DNA of 64,000 bases from Paulinella micropora (Eukaryota; Cercozoa; Imbricatea; Euglyphida): contig BJOX01000029.1 of assembly GCA_009731375.1 (NCBI GenBank), positions 393,992 to 457,991 of the forward strand, written 5' to 3'. The position numbers were made by a program, and so were the translations under genes. Under the pieces are notes generated by a model, which was given only the letters and a program-made list of their open reading frames with translations, was not told where the DNA came from and did not search any database. Every line of letters begins with the position of its first letter. The first letter of the stretch is position 1. Positions 29,240 to 51,164 of the stretch are shown here, piece after piece.

Positions 29240-30573
29240 CTGGTCTACCGTGGAGGTAGAGGGAATTATGCGCTATTTAATCAAGTCTTTTCGCGGTTTA
29301 GCGTTTCACGGGCCAAAATCCGTTCAAGAGGGTATGACCTACCCTAAGGTCACGTTGTGGCCTGATGCCGCTCATAAAGTCTGTTTAAAAACGGGTAAGT
29401 CTCGCACGGGTTATATAATCATAGGCTTGTGAGGAGCAGACCCGATAGGATGGCTTTCAAAAAGACAAAGTAGAATAGCTCTTAGTTCAAATGACGCGGA
29501 AATTCACGGTGTTGCTGAATGCATAAGAGAACGACTAGCAATAGGTCATGTCAGACAGGAACTCGGAATTCCGCAAAAAGGTGCAGTTGAAATTTTCGAG
29601 GATAACTCGCAAACAATTCTCGCGGGTGAGAGAGGATTATCCGGACCCCGCACCAAACATTCGCCTCTCGATTACACTTCATTCATCACCTTCAGAGAGA
29701 TGGAGAGATTAAGTTTATAAAGGTAGGAACTAAAAAGCGGATAGGTGATCTACTTACAAAACCGTTACTGCGCGAGCAGTTTCATTATTTGCTCAATAAA
29801 TTTACGGTTGACATTCCGGGTACCCCGGAATGATTATGGGTGTTTCACCTTTGTTTTGTGTTTTGTTTCTACTTGCTGTGCGAGTGATATTTCTATAGGT
29901 GTTGAGCTGGAGGCGCGTTGGAGATTGGATCGTAGGATCGAGGCCGCTGGCAATTGGACCGTGTGTATGGGATCGTGGCCGCTGGGGCGTGAGCGCCGTG
30001 ACGTTTTGGGACACGGGGTGACCGGTGGCGGGATCACCAGACATTTTCGGTGGCAGGTTGCGAAGGACGTGGGACAACTTCATTTTATCGCATACAGCTC
30101 GCTTTTCTTTCTTTCCACTTGTTTCCTCGCACCTCTACTATATTTATATGTATAATTTTTCGTGACTTTTGATATCCCTTACGGGAAGCGCTCGCAAATC
30201 AGTTTTCATTTGCTTAAGAACGATAAGACACTTATGATGGTAGTTATGATATTGACAAATAACTAAGGGGGAGCGTTATTAACAGTAGCTATTTCAATTT
30301 AATTCACCGTTACTTGGATAGTTGCTTTGTCAACTTGATAGGACGGACAGTCATCATGATTGAATACCAATGTTAACTCAGCCTCAGAAAATGCGACAGA
30401 CCTGTACCTAAGTTAATCAGTTTGTGACGTGGAAGTCAAAGACTCTGAGTCAGTTCTTTTATTCATACGAGTTATTAAAGTGCGGTTCCATATTAATACT
30501 GCGTGATAGTCTTGCTAGGTAGCCCGGATAGATCCTGAAATGGGTCGGTAACTTGAAGGTTCCACGATGGGTA
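29240..30573 (+). mobile_element. Copia element 3, 3' fragment (RNase H and LTR)
   Basis: Encodes IMRYLIKSFRGLAFHGPKS and VTLWPDAAHKVCLKTGKSRT, nearly the same as copia 2 at 19270-19440. It has a stop near 29430 and then RQSRIALSSNDAEI and EIFEDNSQTILAGERG. Polypurine tract AAGGGGGAG about 30265-30273; LTR from 30274 (CGTTATTAACAG). Everything 5' of the connection region is missing, so it is a truncated, inactive copy. Confidence 0.8.
30274..30573 (+). repeat. 3' LTR of copia element 3
   Basis: Shares ordered blocks with 20249-20571 (GAGTTATTAAAGTG, AGTCTTGCTAG, AGCCCGGA, GATCCTGAAA) with several indels. End estimated from loss of similarity. Confidence 0.7.
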
Positions 30574-31290
30574 GCTTCCCAAAGGAGGGCGGCCCGCGGC
30601 CTATTGTACTTGCAGGCACGATCACCTGTCAGCGCCGGACCGTGGCAATAGGCAGAATGATACCGGACGGTGACTCAGCAGTAACCGTGGCTGGCGGTAA
30701 CTTGCCCGTTCAAATACGTCATGATTCAGTCTTAAATCATATGAATAAGTTCTTCAAGTTGAATCAGATGTATATCAAAATCACAGTCTTTTGCCGGGAT
30801 TACATGTAGTGACCAGAATTCAACTTTCACAAACTAATGTGATGATTGAAGTTAACGGCTCAGTATATTCAACTAATATCTGTCCACAAAAGCGGTCCGA
30901 CCAGTACAATTTTAGGCGCGGCGAAATGTTACAGTTACCGTTAAAATTTGAATTCTGACCACTAAATCAAATTTATGATCTGAATACTTAAATCAGCTGA
31001 ATACGATGGTTCGGATTATCAGTTTAACATCTGGACGTCTGCTAGAATAACAACGTTCGCAAAGTTCAGATGATTTAGAATTTTGAAAAAACATGGCCGA
31101 CTTGCATTTTGAAGTGTCATGGTCAGAAACCGTTAGGCTCTCATACTGGCAATTACACAAAACTTTCAATTATGTCACCTGATCACACCGAGGTGGTGAG
31201 CAGGTGGATCTCATAAATAATAGTAATATTAAGCTACATACTAGTAGTATGAAAAAATTGAAAAACTCCACATGGCAGGTCTATGTATGC
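30574..31290. other. Unique sequence without a recognised gene
   Basis: AT-rich single-copy-looking DNA. One 80-codon + strand frame (30567-30809) runs out of the LTR end and has no known motif; I do not support it as a gene. Confidence 0.5.
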
Positions 31291-31297
31291 ATGCGTG

Positions 31298-31361
<64 letters not shown>

Positions 31362-31495
31362 AAGAGAGAGAGAGAGAGAGAGAGAGAAGGCAAAGACATA
31401 ACATACTCTTATCGGCGGGCATATCTAGATAATTCATATATGTACTCCTACTGCTGCTGCTGCTACTCCTCCTCCTCCTCCTCCTCCTCCTCCTC

Positions 31496-31533
<38 letters not shown>

Positions 31534-31555
31534 GGTACTGCTGCTGCTGCTGCTG

Positions 31556-31591
<36 letters not shown>

Positions 31592-31625
31592 GTACTACTA
31601 CTACTGCTACTACTACTACTACTAG

Positions 31626-31682
<57 letters not shown>

Positions 31683-31683
31683 C
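31291..31683. repeat. GA array followed by CTC/CTA trinucleotide array
   Basis: GA dinucleotides at about 31298-31388, a short unique spacer, then CTG, CTC and CTA trinucleotides to 31683. 31720-31780 holds a ~28-bp direct repeat (ATTCCAGTCCACATTTGTTC twice). Serine- or valine-rich frames here are repeat translations. Confidence 0.85.
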
Positions 31684-32112
31684 ACTGCTAAAGTAAGCAG
31701 CAAGCATCGGCGACTGCGCTATCAAGTCATTCCAGTCCACATTTGTTCACTATCAAATCATTCCAGTCCACATTTGTTCAAGTAGGCAGGGAGCGGCAGC
31801 TGCTTCGCTATGAACTCGGGACGCTGAGCCAACAACAAGCAATTAATTATATGTATATACATATGCATACTCAAAAAGGGAAACATGAACAAATAAATTA
31901 AGCAGTAGAACAATCAAAAGCATGGTGCAGGTATCGAACAAATAAAATCTTAAGTACGAAAGAGAGAAACATATAATTCATGACGCATAAGCGTGAAGGA
32001 GTGTGACCAATTATTTCAAGAGGGAGTTATAGTTATCAGTAATAATAACTGTAATAATAAAGGATAATGATTATGATGATGATATGACGATGATGATGAT
32101 GATGATGATGAC

Positions 32113-32168
<56 letters not shown>

Positions 32169-32185
32169 TAATAATAATAATTCTA

Positions 32186-32240
<55 letters not shown>

Positions 32241-32272
32241 TAACAACATAACAACAACAGCAGCAGCAGCAG

Positions 32273-32343
<71 letters not shown>

Positions 32344-32399
32344 GTAATAGTAATAGTAACAGTAATAGTACTAGTAATGGTAATAATAATAATAATAAC

Positions 32400-32479
<80 letters not shown>

Positions 32480-32480
<1 letters not shown>

Positions 32481-32650
32481 TATCTCCTGCCAATTGCTGA
32501 GCCAAAAGGCCATGTGCATCCAGTCCTCCATTCCATAAGGAAAGTCTCCACACCAATCGGTGGAATAAAGGAAGTGACGGCATAGAACATTACTCTAGGA
32601 GCTTTATACCAATCAGCCCATGGAAAGGGAACGATGGCCTATGTACTCCC
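32480..32650 (-). repeat. SINE-like repeat type B, copy 1
   Basis: A ~170-bp unit (GTATCTCCTGCCAATTGCTG to GATGGCCTATGTACTCCC) flanked on both sides by ATT arrays. It is nearly identical to 37821-37990. On the - strand its end (GGATGCACATGGCC...) resembles the ends of the type A and C units nearby. Confidence 0.75.
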
Positions 32651-32731
<81 letters not shown>

Positions 32732-32791
32732 TAATAATAATAATAATAATAATAATAAACAATGACAATAATAATAATAATAATAATAATA

Positions 32792-32834
<43 letters not shown>

Positions 32835-32849
32835 TAATTAATAATGATA

Positions 32850-32907
<58 letters not shown>

Positions 32908-32913
32908 GATAAT

Positions 32914-33182
32914 AGTGCTTCTCTGTCAATGGCTGATGCATTTCTGCACATGCGCCTCCATCGTCTCACCCGTGAGGGGAGTACGAAGAATTGACGATAA
33001 GCTCTAATGACACCCCCGCAAGGGCAGTTCCAACACTTCCAGACGGGCCGGTATGTTCAATGAAAATACTGGTCCAGAAATAGACCGGTATGTTCAATGA
33101 AAATACTGGTGGCACCGACGGGAATCGAACTGGCGACAGGGCCCAGATGGTAGAACTTGACCACTGGGCTATCACGGTGTCC
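32914..33182 (-). repeat. tRNA-derived SINE-like repeat type A, full copy
   Basis: Read on the - strand from 33182: a tRNA-like head with an A-box-like ATAGCCCAGTGG and a B-box-like AGTTCGATTCC, ending GGTGCCACCA. Then a body with a doubled ~34-bp segment (CAGTATTTTCATTGAACATA), and a tail ending GAGAAGCACT that runs into (ATT)n. Other copies are at 34208-34357, 36649-36777, 37042-37100, 38055-38158 and 48146-48395. The T-stem does not pair well, so this is a SINE rather than a working tRNA gene. Confidence 0.7.
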
Positions 33183-33184
33183 AA

Positions 33185-33248
<64 letters not shown>

Positions 33249-33269
33249 GTAGTAGTAGTAGTAGTAGTA

Positions 33270-33334
<65 letters not shown>

Positions 33335-33496
33335 ATATCTGAGGCGTACTGATGCAGCTAATGGCATATCCTCAACGGACATAAGCCTCCAATACCCTTG
33401 TTCGAGGTCCTCCACCCCCCCGTGTCAGTCTCTCGCCTGATGATCGGGGCCACCGATGGAGCTCCTGAGGGCAAGACTGCACTAAGCCGAGGTTAT

Positions 33497-34207
33497 NNNN
33501 NNNNNNNNNNNNNNNNNNNNNNNNNNNNNNNNNNNNNNNNNNNNNNNNNNNNNNNNNNNNNNNNNNNNNNNNNNNNNNNNNNNNNNNNNNNNNNNNNNNN
33601 NNNNNNNNNNNNNNNNNNNNNNNNNNNNNNNNNNNNNNNNNNNNNNNNNNNNNNNNNNNNNNNNNNNNNNNNNNNNNNNNNNNNNNNNNNNNNNNNNNNN
33701 NNNNNNNNNNNNNNNNNNNNNNNNNNNNNNNNNNNNNNNNNNNNNNNNNNNNNNNNNNNNNNNNNNNNNNNNNNNNNNNNNNNNNNNNNNNNNNNNNNNN
33801 NNNNNNNNNNNNNNNNNNNNNNNNNNNNNNNNNNNNNNNNNNNNNNNNNNNNNNNNNNNNNNNNNNNNNNNNNNNNNNNNNNNNNNNNNNNNNNNNNNNN
33901 NNNNNNNNNNNNNNNNNNNNNNNNNNNNNNNNNNNNNNNNNNNNNNNNNNNNNNNNNNNNNNNNNNNNNNNNNNNNNNNNNNNNNNNNNNNNNNNNNNNN
34001 NNNNNNNNNNNNNNNNNNNNNNNNNNNNNNNNNNNNNNNNNNNNNNNNNNNNNNNNNNNNNNNNNNNNNNNNNNNNNNNNNNNNNNNNNNNNNNNNNNNN
34101 NNNNNNNNNNNNNNNNNNNNNNNNNNNNNNNNNNNNNNNNNNNNNNNNNNNNNNNNNNNNNNNNNNNNNNNNNNNNNNNNNNNNNNNNNNNNNNNNNNNN
34201 NNNNNNN
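33497..34207. other. Assembly gap (N)
   Basis: 711 undetermined bases. Downstream exons of the SET gene could lie here. Confidence 0.99.
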
Positions 34208-34357
34208 ACACTTCCAGACGGGCCGGTATGTTCAATGAAAATACTGGTCCAGAAATAGACCGGTATGTTCAATGAAAATACTGGTGGCACCGACGGGAAT
34301 CGAACTGGCGACAGGGCCCAGATGGTAGAACTTGACCACTGGGCTATCACGGTGTCC
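34208..34357 (-). repeat. SINE-like type A, copy cut by the gap
   Basis: tRNA-like head and doubled body segment match 33034-33182 almost exactly. The tail side is lost in the N gap. Followed by ATT arrays and GAT-rich DNA to about 34610. Confidence 0.75.
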
Positions 34358-34390
<33 letters not shown>

Positions 34391-34412
34391 TAATAATAAT
34401 GATAATAATAAC

Positions 34413-34488
<76 letters not shown>

Positions 34489-34689
34489 TTGATGATGATC
34501 ATGAAAGTGTGACCAGGGATTTCAAGAGCGAGTTACAATAATAATAATAATAACATAAATAATAATGATGTTCATGATGATGACTGTGTAAGTGTGACCA
34601 GTGATTTCAAGAGCGAGTTGCATTTATCGTTGGGATTATCAGGCACCGCATAGCCATACACCTGTACACACATATATTTACATACACAG

Positions 34690-34691
34690 AG

Positions 34692-34779
<88 letters not shown>
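34690..34779. repeat. GA (CT) array at the SET exon donor
   Basis: CT dinucleotide array on the gene strand that begins with the donor GTCTCT of exon 34780-34916, the same arrangement as at the permease exon ending 1972. Confidence 0.85.
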
Positions 34780-43640
<8,861 letters not shown>

Positions 43641-44340
43641 AGCTCTGCCGGGCCGGTGGTTTTGGTCGCTCTGCGCTGTGTGTTATGTAATCTTATGTTA
43701 AGGGGGCGACCGGCAGGGAGGGGAAAACCAGCGAGAATTGGACAGGTTTCGCGGAAGCAGCTTCGGTTATGGTCTATCGTGAAGTTCTGAGTGTTGGGGT
43801 TTTGTGTCACAGGATGTGATTTGACGCCCGTTTGGGTGGTGGACAGAACACGACACAAGCTGTGCATGCTGGGAAAAGCAGGACGAATGAGGGGCGAACA
43901 GCGCACGTGCGCATGCCTTTTTTCTGCGTATCTGTCTAATTGATGTTATTGTCTATGACTCGATGATGTGATAACAAAAGCACATGATCACCGCAAATAG
44001 CGACGCCAAATTTCGCAAATTTCAGCCGTGAACCCGGTTGTCCCCTTAAGTATGTTACGTGCTATGTATGCCATGTCTGTATGTTTGGGTTGTTTATGCG
44101 TGTTTATGAAAAATGTTTATGTATATTACGTATGTTTACGTCTGTTACGCATATATATGAGAAACGGACAAGTAGGTATGTGGTGAGACAAATCTGCATG
44201 ACATAGATAGAACATGTTACGTATGTGTATTGTGAAAGCTTAGGTTTAGGTTGAGATATTGACCGCGGTTGGGGTAGTAGCTTCACACCTATCCATAAAG
44301 TTAGCAGCAGTAGCAACAAGGTTACCAACAATAGCCTAGA

Positions 44341-44401
44341 AAGATAGGTAGATAGGTAGGTAGGAAGGTAAATAGATGGATAGATAGATAGATAGATAGA
44401 T

Positions 44402-44438
<37 letters not shown>

Positions 44439-44489
44439 GAGATAGATAGATAGAGAGATAGATAGATAGATAGATAGATAGAAAGATAG

Positions 44490-44547
<58 letters not shown>

Positions 44548-44548
44548 G

Positions 44549-44597
<49 letters not shown>
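44341..44597. repeat. GATA array
   Basis: GATA with occasional GAGA or AAAGATA variants, running directly into the dispersed repeat at 44598. Confidence 0.9.
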
Positions 44598-44599
<2 letters not shown>

Positions 44600-45141
44600 G
44601 AAATATCGACTAATGTTAGAAAAAAGGAGCTTCTGATTTCGTCAACCAGGAAGTCTGTGGGTAAAGTATTAACCCGATGCCCAGCTAAGCCGTGATGTTT
44701 GCACGGAAGGGACTGATACAGGCAATACCAAAGCTCCCTAGTACCAGGCGGGGCCAGGGCTCGTTCCATAAAGCGCCCCTTGCAGAACGAGCTCCCACCT
44801 CCATTACAGAGGGCCCAGTAAGCAGATGGAGTTTCGAGACTGTTCGACAGTCTAGTATAAACCGACAGAGCACTGTGGGTTTTATTCCGGGCTCAAAAAG
44901 CGAGAGAGGGCACCCTGAGGGAACAGAATTGTGCTTCCCGTCGCTATTTCGGCATGTGACTTATAGGCGTATGGCTAGGCACACATAAGGCACCCCACCA
45001 CGGGCCTAGCACTCCCACACCATCCCCTAATTCTCTGTCTGTCGACAGATGGCACCCATTTCAAAAAACCAAGCCCAAGGGAGGGTCAGTGACACCTCAA
45101 GTGGCCTTGGTTCACTCCGTGGAGTAAGTGATGAGATCAAC
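44598..45141. repeat. ~500-bp dispersed repeat, full copy 1
   Basis: Begins GATGAAATATCGACTAATG and ends CAGTGACACCTCAAGTGG...GAGATCAAC. Other copies are at 45142-45223 (start only, head-to-tail), 46435-46932, 49397-49949 and 49950-50168. The - strand has an A-box-like GGCTTAGCTGG and a T6 run near its end, which could be a pol III feature, but no clear B box. No ORF. Confidence 0.8.
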
Positions 45142-45222
45142 TGATGAAATATCGACTAATGTCAGAAAAAAGGAGCTTCTGATTTCGTCAACCAGGAAGT
45201 CTGTGGGTAAAGTATCGACCCG

Positions 45223-45223
<1 letters not shown>

Positions 45224-45276
<53 letters not shown>

Positions 45277-45402
45277 ATAAGATAGATAGATAGGTAGGTA
45301 GATAGGTAGGTGGGTAGGTAGGTAGGTAGGTAGGTAGGTAGATAGATAGGTAGATAGATAGGTAGATAGATAGGTAGATAGATAGATAGAGAAGATTGAT
45401 AA

Positions 45403-45442
<40 letters not shown>

Positions 45443-45555
45443 GTAGGTAGGTAGGTAGGTAGGTAGATAGATAGATAGATAGGTAGGTAGATAGATAGAT
45501 AGATAGATAGACAGATAGATAGATAGATAGATAGATAGAGATAGATAGATAGATG
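45224..45555. repeat. GATA/GGTA array
   Basis: GATA with blocks of GGTA, following the partial dispersed repeat at 45142-45223. Confidence 0.9.
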
Positions 45556-45660
45556 AGATGTCGCAAAGGAATGTAGGCCTTGCAAAGGAACGCAGTTTCA
45601 CATCAAACAGTAATTTGTGTACTGTGCATGTGTCCGGTGGGAATCACGGGTAGACTGTGT

Positions 45661-46121
45661 TCTGGAAAAAAGAAGAGGAGGAAGGACGTTGAAGAAAAAG
45701 GCAATCTAGGAATGGAGAGTGGGGAGGATAAGGAAGAAGAGAAAGAAATGGAAGCCGTTAGTCCAAGTGTTTTGAGCACAGTAAGCTTGCGCAAGCTACA
45801 ATGATGACATTGTGTAAAGGCCTAAACCCCCGAAGGGACCTAGCCCGGGCTATGCAACACTGGACGAAATGAGAGTATGTCTCGGCGTCAACACTGTGGG
45901 TGGAATCCGGGTTGACAATGCCGGGTTGTGACTTATAGTCCGGATGGACGTGCACTTTTGGACTCTTCTTTTCGAGGAGGCTCGAAGGATCTTCGTAAGG
46001 GTGGACATGAGCAAAATCTTCTCCAAGGGGTTTGAAGAAAAAGGCAAAATGGAGAGGAGGACAAGGAAGAAGAGAAAGAAAAGGAAGCCGTTCACGCCGT
46101 TAGTCCAAGTGTTTTGAGCAC

Positions 46122-46123
<2 letters not shown>
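45661..46123 (+). other. Possible exon end and its duplicate
   Basis: A Glu/Lys-rich open stretch (KKKRRKDVEEKGNLGMESG, then AVSPSVLST) ends at GAGCACA followed by GTAAGC, a good donor. Its last ~90 bases recur at 46032-46123, this time followed by GATA repeat. It could be another exon with an edge copy, as in the SET and permease genes. Family unknown. Confidence 0.35.
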
Positions 46124-46190
<67 letters not shown>

Positions 46191-46195
46191 CAGAC

Positions 46196-46227
<32 letters not shown>

Positions 46228-46376
46228 GGATAGATAGATAGATAGATAGATAGATAAGATAGATAGATAGATAGATATATAGATAGATAGATAGATAGAT
46301 AGATAAGATAGATAAGATAGATAGATAAGATAGATAAGATAGATAGATAGATAGATAGATAGATGGATAGATAGAC

Positions 46377-46424
<48 letters not shown>

Positions 46425-46434
46425 GGATAGATAG
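46124..46434. repeat. GATA array
   Basis: GATA with AAGATA, GACA and GGATA variants, joined to the next dispersed repeat. Confidence 0.9.
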
Positions 46435-46930
46435 ATGAAATATCGACTAATGTCAGAAAAAAGGAGCTTCTGATTTCGTCAACCAGGAAGTCTGTGGGTA
46501 AAGTATTAACCCGATGCCCAGCTAAGCCGTGATGTTTGCACGGAAGGGACTGATACAGGCAATACCAAATCTCCCTAGTACCAGGCGGGGCCAGGGCTCG
46601 TTCCATAAAGCGCCCCTTGCAGAACGAGCTCCCACCTCCATTACAGAGGGCCCAGTAAGCAGATGGAGTTTCGAGACTGTTCGACAGTCTAGTATAAACC
46701 GACAGAGCACTGTGGGTTTTATTCCGGGCTCAACAAGCGAGAAAGGGCACCCTGAGGGAACAGGATTGTGCTTCCCGTCGCTATTTCGGCATGTGACTTA
46801 TAGGCGCCCCACCACGGGCCCAGCACACCCACACCATCCCCTAATTCTCTGTCTGTCGACAGATGGCACCCATTTCAAAAAAATCAAGCCCAAGAGAGGG
46901 TCAGTGACACCTCAAGTGGCCTTGGTTCAC

Positions 46931-46932
<2 letters not shown>
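46435..46932. repeat. ~500-bp dispersed repeat, copy 2
   Basis: Nearly identical to 44598-45120 but lacks a short piece (GTATGGCTAGGCACACATAAG) and ends in GGTTCACT followed by GATA array (46933-47055). Confidence 0.8.
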
Positions 46933-46993
<61 letters not shown>

Positions 46994-46996
46994 ATG

Positions 46997-47044
<48 letters not shown>

Positions 47045-47155
47045 GATATAGATAATACCTGGGCAATAGCGGCATACGTCGGTGACAAGGATCTTTAGCT
47101 TGATTACTTGTCACGGTCTGTTTAAGTATGTATATCTATGTATGTATATGTATGT

Positions 47156-47742
47156 AGATTGATTGATTGATCGATTGATGGGTGGGTGGTTAATTGGTTG
47201 GTTGGTTGGTTGATTGATTGATTGATTGATTGAATGATCGATTGATCGATTGATTGATCGATTGATCGATTGTTTGATCGATTGTTTGATCGATTGATCG
47301 ATTCCTTGATTGATCGACTGATCGATCGTTTGATTGATTGATTGATTGATTGATAGATTGATTGATTGATTGATTGATTTGATTGATTGATTGATTGATG
47401 GGTGGTTGATTGATCGATTGTTTGATCGATTGATTGATCCATTGATCAGCTGATCGATCGATCGATTGAAAGATTGATTGATTGATTGATTGATGGGTGG
47501 GTGGTTGATTGATGAATGGTTGATTGGTTAGTGATTTCATGTACTGTGCGTGCATGGTGACTATTGCTTGATTGCTTGGTTTAGTTGCTTGATTGATTTA
47601 TTGGTTGGTTGGTTACGGTTGATGTATGTATGTATGTATGTATGTATGTATGTATGTATATGTATGTATGTATGTATGTATTTATGTATATAGGTAGGTA
47701 GGTATGTAGGTAGGTAGGTAGGTAGGTAGGTAGGAAGGAAGG

Positions 47743-47799
<57 letters not shown>

Positions 47800-47800
47800 C
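47156..47800. repeat. GATT/GATC, GTAT, GGTA and GA arrays
   Basis: GATTGATT and GATCGATT units to about 47540, then GTAT (47621-47680), GGTA (47692-47733) and GA (47750-47792). No gene. Confidence 0.9.
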
Positions 47801-47879
47801 ACCCTGAGGGCGTTTTCTGGGTCTTGCATACCGTGTGCTCCACGTTCCTTACAAGCAAAAATCGACAACAATACATAAC

Positions 47880-47907
47880 AATCACAACAACAATAACAAT
47901 AACAACG

Positions 47908-47959
<52 letters not shown>

Positions 47960-47961
47960 TG

Positions 47962-48011
<50 letters not shown>

Positions 48012-48078
48012 CATCATCATCATAATCATAATAATAATAATCATGATAATAATCATAATAATCATGATGATGATAATA

Positions 48079-48119
<41 letters not shown>

Positions 48120-48145
48120 CATAATAATAATAATAATAATAATAA
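47880..48145. repeat. AAT/CAT array
   Basis: Trinucleotide array leading into a type A SINE-like repeat. Confidence 0.9.
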
Positions 48146-48395
48146 TAGTGCTTCTCTGTGCTTCTCTGTCAATGGCTGATGCATTTCTGCACATGCGCCT
48201 CCATCGTCTCACCCGTGAGGGGAGTACGAAGAATTGGCGATAAGCTCTAATGACACCCCCGCAAGGGCAGTTCCAACACTTCCAGACGGGCCGGNNNNNN
48301 NNNNTGTTCAATGAAAATACTGGTGGCACCGACGGGAATCGAACTGGCGACAGGGCCCAGATGGTAGAACTTGACCACTGGGCTATCACGGTGTC
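48146..48395 (-). repeat. SINE-like type A copy with a 10-N gap
   Basis: Same structure as 32914-33182, with a duplicated TGCTTCTCTG at the left end and a 10-N gap (48295-48304) in the doubled body segment. Followed by AAT, CAA and GAACAC/AGAACA arrays to 48730. Confidence 0.8.
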
Positions 48396-48474
48396 AATAA
48401 TAATAATAATAATAATAATAGTAATAATAATAAGAATAATGATGATGATGATGATGATAATAATAACAATAATG

Positions 48475-48505
<31 letters not shown>

Positions 48506-48570
48506 TAATAATGATAATAATAATAATAACAATAACAATGACAATAACAACAACAACAACAACAACAACA

Positions 48571-48601
<31 letters not shown>

Positions 48602-48739
48602 AGAACAAGAACAAGAACAAGAACAAGAACAAGAAGAACAAGAACATGTAGATAGACATATAGACAGGTAGGTAGGTAGGTAGGTAGGTAGATAGGTAGG
48701 TAGGTAGGTAGGTAGATAGATAGATAGATAGATATGTTT

Positions 48740-49190
48740 AATGTTTAATCTATGGGCGTGGCTTAGCTTGAAAAGCCATGGCCTCCTATACTACCCCCGG
48801 ACAAGAACTTTCAGCACCGGCCAAGCTGCACACCAACCACTGTCTCGCTGTGGTTGGTGTCTGTGCCCAGTTCAAGCCGAAAGGTAGCCGAGCCCTTTTG
48901 AACTATACGGGACAACACTAGAACACTCCCCAGGAGCGCGTGCCCTAAGGAGATGATGCCATGAGCAAGTCGAGGTTTCAGGAGTTCACGCTCGTTGTGA
49001 GTTACCTTTCTACAACCCCGACTTCATCAACCCTTTGCATCACGCCCCGACTTCATCAGCCATGGTCAGGAGTTGGTTGCCTGTTTAGCCCTTGCGCTGC
49101 GCGCGATTAACGGCGGACACAAAATCGTCATTGTAGGAGATAGTTAGATCTGAACCCTAGGCTGAGTTGCCAGTGGCAGAGACCGTCTCC
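48740..49190 (+). repeat. Dispersed unit, left copy of an inverted pair
   Basis: Non-simple DNA; its right half (48960-49190) recurs in inverted orientation at 58646-58876. It contains two CCCGACTTCATCA units and ends GGCAGAGACCGTCTCC next to the gap 49191-49396. No ORF supported. Confidence 0.75.
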
Positions 49191-49396
49191 NNNNNNNNNN
49201 NNNNNNNNNNNNNNNNNNNNNNNNNNNNNNNNNNNNNNNNNNNNNNNNNNNNNNNNNNNNNNNNNNNNNNNNNNNNNNNNNNNNNNNNNNNNNNNNNNNN
49301 NNNNNNNNNNNNNNNNNNNNNNNNNNNNNNNNNNNNNNNNNNNNNNNNNNNNNNNNNNNNNNNNNNNNNNNNNNNNNNNNNNNNNNNNNNNNNNNN

Positions 49397-50168
49397 TGAG
49401 ATATCGACTAATGTCAGAAAAAAGGAGCTTCTGATTTCGTCAACCAAGGAAGTTTGTGGGTAAAGTATTAACCCGATGCCCAGCTAAGCCGTGATGTTTG
49501 CACGGAAGGGACTGATACAGGCGATACCAAAGCTCCCTAGTACCAGGCGGGGCCAGGGCTCGTTCCATAAGCGCCCCTTGCAGAACGAGCTCCCACCTCC
49601 ATTACAGAGGGCCCAGTAAGCAGATGGAGTTTCGAGACTGTGACATCGACATTCTAGCATAAACCGACAGAGCACTGTGGGTTTTATTCCGGGCTCAACA
49701 AGCGAGAAAGGGCACCCTGAGGGAACAGGATTGTGCTTTCCGTCGCTATTTCGGCATGTGACTTATAGGCGTACGGCTAGGCACACATAAGGCACCCCAC
49801 CACGGGCCCAGCACACCCACANNNNNNNNNNCTCCCACACCATCCCCTAATTCTCTGTCTGTCGAAAGATGGCACCCATTTCAAAAACCAAGCCCAAGGG
49901 AGGGTCAGTGACACCTCCAGTGGCCTTGGTGGGATCTCCAGGTGGAGTGAGTGATGAGATATCGACTAACGTCAGAAAAAAGGAGCTTCTGATTTCGTCA
50001 AACCAAGGAAGTCTGTGGGCAAAGTATTAACCCGATGCCCAGCTAAGCCGTGATGTTTGCACGGAAGGGACTAATACAGGCGATACCAGAAGAGCTCTCT
50101 CGACAGCATGTCTCTGCGAGAGCTCAAACCTCCCTAGTACCAGGCGGGGCCAGGGCTCGTTCCATAAG
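49397..50168. repeat. ~500-bp dispersed repeat, copies 3 and 4 in tandem
   Basis: A full copy (49397-49949, with a 10-N gap at 49822-49831) is followed head-to-tail by the first part of another (49950-50168). The second carries an insertion of about 40 bp (AGAGCTCTCTCGACAGC...) and ends where GATA repeats start. Confidence 0.8.
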
Positions 50169-50962
<794 letters not shown>

Positions 50963-51164
50963 ACAGCTAACCAACCAAAGTACTAACCAATCAACAAACA
51001 AACAACGCAAAGAACTCAAACCCTTCACCGACTAGATCTAAGTTTTCGGCAATTTTCACAGGGGGGTCAGGATGTTTTGCCTAATTCACAGGGGGGCAAA
51101 TTTTTCTCCTAATTTCTAGTGTTCTGACATAGCCCGTTTGAAAAAGCCACTGCCCGTGAAATTC

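Larger units (their letters stand above)
32040..33340. repeat. ATT/ATG/CAA microsatellite block with SINE-like inserts
   Basis: Long AAT (ATT) arrays with minor GAT, CAA, CAG and GTA parts, interrupted only by the SINE-like units at 32480-32650 and 32914-33182 and by short unique DNA. Confidence 0.9.

Noticed and set aside
30567-30809. 80-codon ORF after the copia 3 LTR
   Set aside because: Starts in the LTR end, has no recognisable motif and no coding neighbours.
33110-33182. A functional tRNA gene
   Set aside because: A- and B-box-like blocks are present but the T stem does not pair, and copies at 34208 and 48146 share the same flanking body, so it is a SINE head.
44104-46710. Short ORFs in the ~500-bp dispersed repeats (for example 44692-44988, 46529-46933)
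   Set aside because: Frames are not kept between copies of the repeat, so they are not supported as genes.
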